A program made the position numbers and the translations under genes. Shown in pieces: positions 42,734-50,743 of a stretch of 64,000 bases of DNA. The stretch spans positions 61,519 to 125,518 of the forward strand of contig JAJDNM010000010.1 of assembly GCA_022340665.1 (NCBI GenBank). Direction: 5' to 3'. The number at the start of each line of letters is the position of its first letter. Within the stretch, counting starts at the first letter, position 1. The notes beneath the pieces were generated by a model. That model was given only the letters and a program-made list of their open reading frames with translations. It did no database searches and was not told the DNA's origin. This DNA comes from Acidobacteriota bacterium (GTDB taxonomy: Bacteria > Acidobacteriota > Thermoanaerobaculia > Thermoanaerobaculales > Sulfomarinibacteraceae).

Positions 42734-44989
42734 ATGGGCCGCGCACGAGTGCCAACGTCAGGACAGGCGCTGGGGGTCTGCCGCCGACAGCATCGGTGGC
42801 GAGCCGCGGCCGTGGCTGGACTGCTGGTTGCTCTGTTGCTGTGTCCAGTCGCGGCGTTCGCCAGCCTCGGCGAGCTGGCGAGGTCAGGTGACTGGCAGCG
42901 GGTCCTGGAAGTCGCCTCACGTCGCGGAGAGCAACTTCCGCTCAACCCGTCAGAGGCACTTATCGCTGCGACCGCGGCCCGGTCGGTCAACGATCGGGGC
43001 GCCGAGATACGTTTTTTGGAAATCGCTGTGGGCGCCGCTGATGAGGAGGTCCGCCGGCTTGCAGAGGTCCAGTTGGCGAATCTCGTGCGCGAGGTTGCTC
43101 CTGAGCGCGCCGTTTCTCTGGCGGTGCCCGCTTTTGAACGAGGCCTGCCGTGGGAAGTCCGCGAGTCGGCCACTGAGGTCGCGAGATTGGCGATTGAAGC
43201 GGGCGTCGAATCCGCCCAAAAAGAATCTCTTGACAACGCGGCCAGGCGGCTTCCACGAAGCCTGCGCCGCCGCCTCGAGTTGACCCTCGCCCTGTCGAAC
43301 GGCGAGCAGGGGCGGCACCGACTCGAACGATTGCTTGCAGCGTCCACTAGGGATTTGGTGGCCCTTGAAGCAGCCGAGGCTCTCTCCGGGGTCAAAGACC
43401 CGAGCTCGAAGGAACGTTGGCGCATTGCCCAGACCCTGTACCGCCACGCGTTGTTCGACCGGGCGGCGCCCATGCTGGAAGAGCTCAGCATGGTGACGGA
43501 CGGCTCCGTTCCACGTCATGATGCGGCGTTTCTCCGCGGCCGCTGTGCATTTCGCAAAGGCCTATGGGGGGACGCCTTGGCGTGGTATGACAAGGCGTCG
43601 AAGTTAGAGCGCTCGTCCGAAAAACGGGCTCAGATTGCTGTTCACATGGGACGGTGTCATGAGCTGAACGGTGACCTCGACATGGCGGTCGAGTCTGCGG
43701 TGCGGGCGGTGCGGCTGAAGACTACCGACGATCGTCGCCTCTTCCTCGCCCGCCTGCGATTGCGTCGTGGGGAACCGGATCTCGCAGAGCATGGGATTGC
43801 CAGGCTGAGATCTCGAAACAATCGCGCCCGGGGTGAGCTCATGCTCGCGATGTACGACCTTCGCCGAGGTGACAAAAACGCTGCTCACCGTCGGTTGGAA
43901 AAAATTCGACGCGGCTCGTGGTCAGCTCCGGCGTCGGTGTTGGCAGCCGAATTGGCTGGATCGAACGGTGATGTAGATGCGGCGATCCGTCTGCTTGAGA
44001 GTGTTCCAGGATATGAGGAATTCTGGGCTGAGCAGGCGCGAACCGTCATGGCGGGTCTGCCAGAAGAAAATATCGATATCTGGCGTCAGAATCGCGAGCG
44101 GGAAGTGCGATCGGCGGAGGTGGGTTCGATGTGGAATGCGCTCGGGCGGTGGGCGGTGCTCGAGCCTGATCTGGATGAACTTCGATTGCTCAGAGGGCTT
44201 GTCGACGCCGTTTTTTCTTCGACCGCGTCGCCCGGGACTCCGAAATTCCCATCGGGACTTGCCGCAGAGTTGTGGAACATCGGCCTGGAAAGCGAAGCCG
44301 CCCGCTGGGACCCCGGCGGATGGCCCAAGGATAACCCGGCTGCATCGGTGTGGACGGCGAGTTCCCTTCTGGCAAATGGGTACCCGAGATGGTCGACGCG
44401 AGTGGCTGATGGTGCTTGGCGGCAGGCGGGAAGCTCGGTGCCATCGAGAGTGCTTCCGGAGGACCTTCGGCACGCACTCTATCCACTGCCGGATCCCGGG
44501 ATGGTCCGCGAGACCGCTGCCGGCGCAGGAGTAGCTTGGTCGTTGCTCGCGGGTGTAGCGCGAGAGGAGTCTCGGTGGGATCCCCGAGCGCTCTCTGCAG
44601 TCGGGGCGCGTGGGCTGGTTCAATTAATGCCGGCGACAGCAGAAGGAGTTGCTGCCGCTTCAGGATTGCCGTCGCCGATTGGTGACGATCTTTTCGATCC
44701 AAGACTCAACCTTCAGCTTGGCGCCAACGAGCTCAGCCGGTTGATCGAGGTCTTCGATGGACGCTGGGCTCCGGCGATTGCGGCCTACAATGCGGGAGAA
44801 GCACAGGCTCAAGAATGGTTGGATCAATGTGGCCCTGACTGCCCTCGCTCCTTGTACGTGCTCAACATTTCCTTCGCCACGACCCGGGCCTACACGGCTG
44901 GTGTCTTGGCTGCGGCGGACAGTTATGACGAGCTGTACGGAATGGACGAACGGCCCGCATCCCAGAGAATCTCGGCCGTCACCGACTGA
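42734..44989 (+). CDS. Soluble lytic transglycosylase (Slt-like)
   Basis: About 751 aa. Signal peptide (AAAVAGLLVALLLCPVAAFA), then ~500 residues of helical repeats like the Slt70 doughnut, and a C-terminal SLT domain: WSLLAGVAREESRWDPRALS with the catalytic Glu, VGARGLVQLMPATAEGVAA and IAAYNAGEAQAQEWLDQCG. It cleaves the MurNAc-GlcNAc bond forming anhydromuropeptides in the periplasm. GTG 42731 is an alternative start. Ends 11 bp inside the convergent SurA-like gene. Confidence 0.92.
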   Translation: MGRARVPTSGQALGVCRRQHRWRAAAVAGLLVALLLCPVAAFASLGELARSGDWQRVLEVASRRGEQLPLNPSEALIAATAARSVNDRGAEIRFLEIAVGAADEEVRRLAEVQLANLVREVAPERAVSLAVPAFERGLPWEVRESATEVARLAIEAGVESAQKESLDNAARRLPRSLRRRLELTLALSNGEQGRHRLERLLAASTRDLVALEAAEALSGVKDPSSKERWRIAQTLYRHALFDRAAPMLEELSMVTDGSVPRHDAAFLRGRCAFRKGLWGDALAWYDKASKLERSSEKRAQIAVHMGRCHELNGDLDMAVESAVRAVRLKTTDDRRLFLARLRLRRGEPDLAEHGIARLRSRNNRARGELMLAMYDLRRGDKNAAHRRLEKIRRGSWSAPASVLAAELAGSNGDVDAAIRLLESVPGYEEFWAEQARTVMAGLPEENIDIWRQNREREVRSAEVGSMWNALGRWAVLEPDLDELRLLRGLVDAVFSSTASPGTPKFPSGLAAELWNIGLESEAARWDPGGWPKDNPAASVWTASSLLANGYPRWSTRVADGAWRQAGSSVPSRVLPEDLRHALYPLPDPGMVRETAAGAGVAWSLLAGVAREESRWDPRALSAVGARGLVQLMPATAEGVAAASGLPSPIGDDLFDPRLNLQLGANELSRLIEVFDGRWAPAIAAYNAGEAQAQEWLDQCGPDCPRSLYVLNISFATTRAYTAGVLAAADSYDELYGMDERPASQRISAVTD

Positions 44990-45626
44990 AACGAAGCACC
45001 TCTTGGCGCTCGCCGGCTCGCGCCAACCACCGCTCGATCTCGTCGTTGAGTTTTCGCTCGACCAACAGCTGGTAGAGCTGGTCGCGGACTGTAACCAGTG
45101 GCGGCACCGTTTCGTCGAAGGCGGCGATTTCATCCACGAGGAGCTGCTGGTATGCGGCTTCGATTTCATCAAGATTTACCGAGATTCGAGGCCGAAGCCT
45201 TTGCTGGACATAGGCGTCAACCGCTGCAACCCTGAGCACTAACTCATCGAGATCCGCGGGCTGAAGGCCATGTTTTTCGAATTCATTCAGGAGATGCTCC
45301 TCGCCGCCGCCACGCTCGATCAGCACCTCCCGGGCATGGTCCGAATCGAGCTCGAGACGGAGCAGGAGTCCGGCGTCCTCAACATCGCGGAATTGCATCT
45401 CGAGACGGATACGCGCGTCGAGCAGGTGTGCTTCGAAAGAACCTTCGGACTCGCCCGGTTCCGGATCGACAAGACGGACCAGGCCAGCCAACTCGACGTC
45501 GCTGAGGAGGATGGGTGTGCTGTCGACAACCGCCATGACCTCTTCCACGGTCTCCCATTCCGGTTGAGCAATGGCTGCGAAATGACTGGCAGCCAAGAGG
45601 ATGAGAACGGTGAAAGCGTTTCGCAC
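44979..45626 (-). CDS. SurA-N-like periplasmic chaperone without a PPIase domain
   Basis: 215 aa. Signal peptide from GTG 45626 (RNAFTVLILLAASHFAAIA, then QPEWE). EEVMAVVDSTPILLSDVELA matches the start of the SurA N-domain, followed by helices ending RKLNDEIERWLARAGERQEV. No parvulin domain follows. TACGAT lies 6 nt before the GTG, a leaderless candidate. An outer-membrane-protein chaperone role is likely but unproven. It converges with the transglycosylase and diverges from rsmI. Confidence 0.78.
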   Translation of the reverse strand: MRNAFTVLILLAASHFAAIAQPEWETVEEVMAVVDSTPILLSDVELAGLVRLVDPEPGESEGSFEAHLLDARIRLEMQFRDVEDAGLLLRLELDSDHAREVLIERGGGEEHLLNEFEKHGLQPADLDELVLRVAAVDAYVQQRLRPRISVNLDEIEAAYQQLLVDEIAAFDETVPPLVTVRDQLYQLLVERKLNDEIERWLARAGERQEVLRFSR

Positions 45627-45792
45627 CCGGATATCGTAGTGCACCGGGACCGAATTACCTACCACCTCGTTGCGTTCCGCTGGGCCAATGCCTGAGACCA
45701 TTGCCACGAAGTGGCCTCGCAATGAGTTCGCCGTCGGAGTGGTTCTGCCGCGCGGCGTACCTGCAGGCTGCTGAAAGGCGCGTCGGACGCAG

Positions 45793-45798
45793 TACACT
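45793..45798 (+). promoter_or_regulatory. Candidate -10 of a leaderless promoter for rsmI
   Basis: TACACT, 6 nt before GTG 45805, with CTGAAA as a weak -35 17 bp upstream. No Shine-Dalgarno. Confidence 0.5.
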
Positions 45799-45804
45799 GG
45801 CGGC

Positions 45805-46683
45805 GTGTGCGCGGAATCGGGAACCCTCTGGATCGTCGCAACTCCGATCGGCTCGCTCGGTGATCTCTCGCCGCGAGCCAGGGATGTGCTTGAAGAAGTC
45901 GACCTGATCCTCTCTGAAGACACACGACGGACACGACGTCTACTTTCGCACCTCGGTCTCAACGCGCGTGGCCGCCTCCGCAGTCTTCACGAACACAACG
46001 AAAAGCAGAAGGTGCCCTCACTTCTCGAGGAATTGCGAGCAGGCGTTTCGATGGCGCTGATCAGTGACGCAGGAACCCCTGTGCTGTCTGATCCTGGCTT
46101 TTTGCTCGTCCGGGGAGCGCGTGGCGACGACCTACCGGTGTGCAGTGTGCCCGGCGCGTCAGTGTTTACCGCTGCGCTTGCAGCTGCGGGGCAGCCGCCG
46201 CTTCCGGCGACCCTGTGCGGTTTCCTGCCTCCGCGTGCCGGTTCACGACGTCGCCGCATTGCAGAGCTCGCCGAAACGCCCTGGACTATCGTGATCCTCC
46301 TCTCGCCCCACCGGCTCGGGAAAGAGCTCGCCGATCTTGCGCATGGGCTGGGCAGTGACCGGCCCGCGACCTTGATGGCGGAGCTCAGCAAGATTCATGA
46401 GCGAGCCGTATCGGGAACACTTTCCGAGCTTGCCGCAGGGAACGAATCGCGGAACCCGCGCGGCGAGTACGTCCTCGTCGTGGCACCCAAAGAGCAAGAA
46501 CCGGTGATGGGCGAGGTTGATCCCCACGTTGTCAGATCCGAGTATCAGCTGGCCGTTGCTGAGGGGATGGAAAGAAGGGACGCTATCCGGGCCGTGGCAT
46601 CGCGGCTGGGAATCCATCGCCGGCACGTCTTCGACACGCTGGCCTCCAATCAGGAGGATGACGAATATTCGCCGGATGGATGA
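45805..46683 (+). CDS. rsmI: 16S rRNA (cytidine(1402)-2'-O)-methyltransferase
   Basis: 292 aa, tetrapyrrole-methylase fold. GTLWIVATPIGSLGDLSPRA, LSEDTRRTRRLLSHL, ALISDAGTPVLSDPGFLLVR and the C-terminal helix-turn-helix-like extension of RsmI are intact. It 2'-O-methylates C1402 in the ribosomal P site together with RsmH. Typically divergent from the lppC/yraN region, which is not here. Start GTG 45805. Confidence 0.95.
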   Translation: MCAESGTLWIVATPIGSLGDLSPRARDVLEEVDLILSEDTRRTRRLLSHLGLNARGRLRSLHEHNEKQKVPSLLEELRAGVSMALISDAGTPVLSDPGFLLVRGARGDDLPVCSVPGASVFTAALAAAGQPPLPATLCGFLPPRAGSRRRRIAELAETPWTIVILLSPHRLGKELADLAHGLGSDRPATLMAELSKIHERAVSGTLSELAAGNESRNPRGEYVLVVAPKEQEPVMGEVDPHVVRSEYQLAVAEGMERRDAIRAVASRLGIHRRHVFDTLASNQEDDEYSPDG

Positions 46684-46718
46684 CTCGCCGGTGCGAAAAG
46701 GTGTTGCTGCCACTGTGC

Positions 46719-46724
46719 TAACCT
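46719..46724 (+). promoter_or_regulatory. Candidate -10 for the binding-protein gene
   Basis: TAACCT in GTGCTAACCT, identical to the ubiE box. It lies 24 nt before ATG 46749, which has a strong AGGAGGTG Shine-Dalgarno. Confidence 0.45.
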
Positions 46725-46748
46725 GATCGGGATCATAGGAGGTGGCTC

Positions 46749-47927
46749 ATGCTCCGGCGCCTTGGCTCCGTATTTGGTGTGGTCTTCGGTCTTGCCGGCC
46801 TACTGAGCGGCTGCAGCGGCACGCCTGTCGTGGGTGTGGTGTTGCCGACCACCGGCGCGGCGGCTTCTTACGGCGAATCCATTGAAAGTGGCATTCGGCT
46901 GGCACTTGCAGGCTCGCGAGAGCGAAATGAGCTCCCCTCCGGGTTCGAGGTACTGTGGGCGGACACCGGGTCCGATCCCGACCGCGCGGTCGCAGAATTT
47001 CGCAGGTTGGTCGAAGAGCAGGATGCGAAGATGGTGATCGGCGGAGCAACCAGTGCCGAGGCCGCTGCGATGATTCCGGAAGCCGACCGACTCGAGGTTG
47101 TGTGCCTGTCGCCATCCGCATCGGCTCCGGGCCTTGCCCGGCAATCCCGGTATTTCTTCAGGATCTACCCTTCGGACGAGCTTGAAGGGCACACGGCGGC
47201 GAATTTCCTGCACGAACGGCTGGGCAAGCACGATGTCGTTCTCTTCACGGGTGACACCGAATACGTGCGTGGCATCAAGCCGGAGTTCCTCAAGCAGTAT
47301 CAGGAGGCGCTCGGGGGAAATGTCGTGGCCGACATCGAACTTGGCCAGGAGGGGTGGAAACAGAACGCGACAGAAATTCTCAACACGAGCGGCGTGAAAG
47401 CGGCATACGTGGTTGGCTACGCGGAAGAAATCCTCGAGGTGATTCAGTTCCTCGACGCTCTCGGTTTTGACGGCAGGATTGTGACCACATCGGCCTTCTA
47501 CAGCGGTCAGGTAATCCGCGAGGCGGGTACCGCGGCAGAAAACGTGATGTTTCCGCTGCCGCCGTTCGATCGGACCTCAGAGAAGGAGCCGGTCCTGAGC
47601 TTCGTCAACAAATACATGGACTCGTATCAACGCGCTCCCGATGTGTTCGCGGCGCACGGTTACGATGCGATGGGTCTGACGATCCAGGTCATGAATCTCG
47701 CCAACCCGCCGGAAACGATGGAGATTTTGAAAGCGCTCAACTTCGGCGTGACCGAGTTCATGGGCGTGACGGGCCCGATCCTCTTCGACGATTACGGAGA
47801 TGTGAAACATTACCCTATGATGTTCATTGTCCACGGCGGACAGGTGCTCAGCTATCAGCGTTTCCTCGAAGCGGAACGGCGCCGCATCGTCAACCAGGTG
47901 CAGGATCTCCTGTCGACTGGTGGTTAG
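46749..47927 (+). CDS. Lipoprotein substrate-binding protein, branched-chain amino-acid type
   Basis: 392 aa. Lipobox LLSGC gives Cys22 as the lipidated residue. VVGVVLPTTGAAASYGESIE, KMVIGGATSAEAAAMIPEAD and VVLFTGDTEYVRG match the periplasmic binding fold of LivJ/PBP6-type proteins. No liv permease or ATPase genes are adjacent; the Wzm gene follows 21 bp downstream. An orphan receptor or a partner of a transporter elsewhere. Confidence 0.9.
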   Translation: MLRRLGSVFGVVFGLAGLLSGCSGTPVVGVVLPTTGAAASYGESIESGIRLALAGSRERNELPSGFEVLWADTGSDPDRAVAEFRRLVEEQDAKMVIGGATSAEAAAMIPEADRLEVVCLSPSASAPGLARQSRYFFRIYPSDELEGHTAANFLHERLGKHDVVLFTGDTEYVRGIKPEFLKQYQEALGGNVVADIELGQEGWKQNATEILNTSGVKAAYVVGYAEEILEVIQFLDALGFDGRIVTTSAFYSGQVIREAGTAAENVMFPLPPFDRTSEKEPVLSFVNKYMDSYQRAPDVFAAHGYDAMGLTIQVMNLANPPETMEILKALNFGVTEFMGVTGPILFDDYGDVKHYPMMFIVHGGQVLSYQRFLEAERRRIVNQVQDLLSTGG

Positions 47928-47948
47928 TCGCGGCGCACAAAGGCCGAG

Positions 47949-48749
47949 ATGGCAGTGATTCGTCAGCTGTGGCGCAACCGTGCGCTGATCGCAGTGCTGG
48001 TACGGCGGGAACTCGATGCACGCTACCGTGCTTCGGTGCTCGGGTTCTTCTGGTCATTGCTCAATCCGCTGCTCCTGCTGGCTGTGTATGCGGTGGTCTT
48101 CACCTATATTTTCAGTCCGCGCTTTCCTGGCGGTGACCCCTATCCACTCTTCCTCTTCAGCGGCCTGTTGCCGTGGTTGTTCTTTTCGGGCGCCGTCCTC
48201 GATGGTTCGGTGACCCTGGTCGACAATGGTCCGCTGCTGGCCAAAGTGATGTGTCCGCCAGAAATTTTCCCGGCTGTCACGGTGCTGGCGCATCTCGTTC
48301 ACCACCTGCTGGCGGTGCCGATTCTCCTGCTGGCGATGGCTGCAAGCGCCGCTTTCGGCCTCCATCCCTTCCCGTGGACGTTTCCGCTGGTGGTCGCGGC
48401 CCTCGTTCCGTGGATCCTGACAACCGGTGGGGCGGTTTTTGCGGTCTCGGTTTTGTCGGTCCACTTTCGGGACATGCGTGACCTGGTGGGTCACCTACTG
48501 AACCTCCTGTTCTTCTCGTCACCCATCATCTACAGCCTCGATGGGCTCCAGGTGCCGGTTGCTCTCCATCGCATCCTGAGTTTCAACCCAATCGCCAGCC
48601 TGGTGATCGTATATCGTGACGCCGTATTTTCTGGCGAGGTGTCCGCACCGCAGGTCTGGCTCAGCGCATACTCTGTTGGCATTGTCTCCTGGTGGCTCGG
48701 GACACGGATTTTCGGCGCATTCAGGGAAACAGTGGTGGAGGCGGTGTGA
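47949..48749 (+). CDS. wzm: Polysaccharide ABC exporter permease (Wzm-like)
   Basis: 266 aa with six helices. LVRRELDARYRASVLGFFWS and LNPLLLLAVYAVVFTYIFS are characteristic of the TagG/Wzm/KpsM O-antigen or teichoic-acid export permease. FSGLLPWLFFSGAVLDGS and PIIYSLDGLQVP complete it. Coupled to wzt by GTGA. Exports a lipid-linked glycan across the inner membrane. Confidence 0.93.
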   Translation: MAVIRQLWRNRALIAVLVRRELDARYRASVLGFFWSLLNPLLLLAVYAVVFTYIFSPRFPGGDPYPLFLFSGLLPWLFFSGAVLDGSVTLVDNGPLLAKVMCPPEIFPAVTVLAHLVHHLLAVPILLLAMAASAAFGLHPFPWTFPLVVAALVPWILTTGGAVFAVSVLSVHFRDMRDLVGHLLNLLFFSSPIIYSLDGLQVPVALHRILSFNPIASLVIVYRDAVFSGEVSAPQVWLSAYSVGIVSWWLGTRIFGAFRETVVEAV

Positions 48750-50008
48750 GGGGTGCGATCCGCTTTTCCGAGGTCTGCAAGGTTTTCAAATGGCAGGGTC
48801 CTCGTACAAGACACGAAACGATCAAGGGGTTTCTCTTCCGCCGTGGTTCCGGGCGGAGCGTGCACGCCAAGGAGCACGTGGCACTCGACAACGTGAATCT
48901 CGAAATTGCACCAGGCGAAACGGTTGCCTTGATCGGGCCAAATGGTTCCGGGAAATCAACCATGCTCAAGCTCACCGGAGGCATCCTCAAACCGACCTCC
49001 GGGACGGTCGAGGTTGACGGTCGAGTGACGGCGTTGATCGAACTCGGAGCCGGCTTTCATCCCGAGATCACCGGCCGCGAGAACGTGGTCATCAACGGTA
49101 TGTTGCTGGGCCTCGAACGACGCGAGATCGAAGACCGAATGCAGGAAATCATCGACTTCGCCGACATCGGGCCATTCATCGATCAGCCGGTGAAGATCTA
49201 TTCGTCCGGGATGTACGTGAGGCTGGGTTTTGCGGTTGCGGTCGCCGCGGATCCGGACGTGCTTCTGATCGACGAGGTCTTGGCGGTCGGAGACGAAGCC
49301 TTCACCCGCCGTTGCCTCGATCGCCTGGCTCGGATGCGACAGCGGGGCATCACGATGGTGCTGGTGTCGCACGATCTCGACCTGGTGACCCGCTTTGCAG
49401 ATCGAGCGGTGTATCTGAAAAGGGGGCAGGTCGCTGCGCACGGTGCAGCTGACGCCGTCGTTGCACGCTATCGGAGCGATGCGGCGGGAGGTGCCGAAAT
49501 ACAGGTTGACGCGTCACCGAGGCAAAATGCCGAAGACCAGAAGCGCTGGGGCAACAGGGACGTCGAGCTGGTTGGAGTCGAGCTGCTGGTGGGCGAGGCT
49601 GTATCGAAAATTGTGCCGGGTGGCAGCCCGTGCCGCCTGCGCATTCGATACTCGGTTCGGAACCCGGTGGGAGATTTCGTCTTTGGTATCGCCTGGCACC
49701 GCAAGGACGGAACTCAGGTCAGCGGACACAACACCGATCTCGCCGGATTCAAACCGCGACGGCTTGAAGGTGATGGCGAGATTTGCTGCGCCTATGAATC
49801 GCTACAGCTCGCACCCGGTGATTACCTCGTGGACGTGGCCGTCCACGCGCGGGGCGGTCTGGCGTACGATTACTGGTGCGATGCGCTCGAGGTGAGGGTA
49901 ACCGCTGAAAAGGACTGGCCGGGTGTCTGGTCGCCGAAGCACAGCTGGCACTCGGCGGGTCCGGAGTGGGAAACGACGCCTGTTGTCGAAAAAATTGACA
50001 ATCAGTGA
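48746..50008 (+). CDS. wzt: Polysaccharide ABC exporter ATPase with C-terminal glycan-binding domain (Wzt-like)
   Basis: 420 aa from GTG 48746. Walker A GPNGSGKST, signature YSSGMYVRLGFAVAV, Walker B VLLIDEVLAVGDEAF. The C-terminal ~150 residues form a Wzt_C beta-sandwich (SPCRLRIRYSVRNP to the end). In Wzt that domain recognises the modified end of the completed chain. So the exported polysaccharide is probably chain-terminated with a specific residue. Pilin gene follows. Confidence 0.94.
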   Translation: MRGAIRFSEVCKVFKWQGPRTRHETIKGFLFRRGSGRSVHAKEHVALDNVNLEIAPGETVALIGPNGSGKSTMLKLTGGILKPTSGTVEVDGRVTALIELGAGFHPEITGRENVVINGMLLGLERREIEDRMQEIIDFADIGPFIDQPVKIYSSGMYVRLGFAVAVAADPDVLLIDEVLAVGDEAFTRRCLDRLARMRQRGITMVLVSHDLDLVTRFADRAVYLKRGQVAAHGAADAVVARYRSDAAGGAEIQVDASPRQNAEDQKRWGNRDVELVGVELLVGEAVSKIVPGGSPCRLRIRYSVRNPVGDFVFGIAWHRKDGTQVSGHNTDLAGFKPRRLEGDGEICCAYESLQLAPGDYLVDVAVHARGGLAYDYWCDALEVRVTAEKDWPGVWSPKHSWHSAGPEWETTPVVEKIDNQ

Positions 50009-50035
50009 CGTCTCGCGGGACCCTCCGGAGCACCG

Positions 50036-50054
50036 AGTGACGTAAAACGTCACT
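50036..50054. promoter_or_regulatory. Perfect dyad AGTGACGT-AAA-ACGTCACT, candidate activator site
   Basis: Eight-base arms with a 3-bp spacer, centred ~40 bp upstream of the sigma-54-type -24 element. A single copy of the half-site AGTGACGT also lies at about 50004-50011 across the wzt stop. No T-run follows, so a terminator is unlikely. Confidence 0.55.
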
Positions 50055-50082
50055 ATGGCCCTGGAAATACAGCCCGAAAACC

Positions 50083-50098
50083 TGGCACACCCCTTGCA
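50083..50098 (+). promoter_or_regulatory. Sigma-54 promoter of the pilin gene
   Basis: TGGCACACCCCTTGCA: GG at 50084-50085 and GC at 50096-50097 with exactly 10 bp between, matching the RpoN -24/-12 consensus (TGGCAC-N5-TTGC) except for one base. About 32 nt before the pilin ATG. Confidence 0.8.
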
Positions 50099-50129
50099 GC
50101 ATTGTCCACCCGTGAAAGGAGATAGCATC

Positions 50130-50597
50130 ATGCGCAAGAATCGTGGTTTCACCCTGATCGAACTTCTGATCGTGGTCGCAATCATCGGCATCATCGCTGC
50201 GATTGCGATCCCCAACCTTTTGAACGCCATCAACCGTGGCCGCCAAAAGAGGTCGATGGCCGACATCCGTACAATCGGGACGGCGGTCGAGGCCTACGCT
50301 GTGGATATGGCGTTCTACCCGACCTACAACGCAGGAGGGGGCTCCGCCATCGATGCGACATTCCAGGGCTTTCTCGAGCCGACCTACGTCAAGACGGTTC
50401 CGAGGGAAGACGGATGGAGGACGGTCTTCTACGCCGCATCCGAGTCGCGCTTCTACACCCTTGGATCGGCCGCCCGCGACAAGCAGATCGCTGCCTTGGA
50501 CTCGTACAACGCCGGCATCACCCAGGACATGGACTGCGACATCATTTACTCGAACGGCAGCTTCGTCCAGTATCCCGAGGGTATCCAGACCGACTGA
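50130..50597 (+). CDS. Type IV pilin / GspG-type pseudopilin
   Basis: 155 aa. Class III signal MRKNRG before FTLIELLIVVAIIGIIAAIA, the Gly-Phe cleavage/methylation site and Glu5. The globular part has VPREDGWRTVFYAASESRFY, similar to the GspG/PulG calcium-binding family, with only one Cys (so no disulfide loop). AAAGGAG precedes the ATG. Controlled by a sigma-54-type promoter and bounded by a strong terminator, so probably monocistronic. Major pilin of a type IV system or a secretion pseudopilin cannot be distinguished from one gene. Confidence 0.93.
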   Translation: MRKNRGFTLIELLIVVAIIGIIAAIAIPNLLNAINRGRQKRSMADIRTIGTAVEAYAVDMAFYPTYNAGGGSAIDATFQGFLEPTYVKTVPREDGWRTVFYAASESRFYTLGSAARDKQIAALDSYNAGITQDMDCDIIYSNGSFVQYPEGIQTD

Positions 50598-50623
50598 TCT
50601 TGATCCGCCTTTCAAGTTCAGCT

Positions 50624-50650
50624 GGGGGCACTTCGGTGCCCCCTTCGTTT
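50624..50650 (+). terminator. Rho-independent terminator after the pilin gene
   Basis: Perfect 8-bp stem GGGGGCAC / GTGCCCCC with a stable TTCG tetraloop, followed by TTCGTTTT. It isolates the pilin message from the downstream glyco-gene run. Confidence 0.92.
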
Positions 50651-50743
50651 TGCGCGGTAAGATTATCTGGTGACGATATCGATGTGCCCTGAAATCCGGA
50701 TCAGTCGCCGAAATACACCTCTCGGCCAGGGATTCACCATCGG

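Noticed and set aside
50036..50054. The AGTGACGT dyad as a wzt terminator
   Set aside because: No T-tract follows, and it lies just before a sigma-54-type promoter, so a protein-binding site is more likely.
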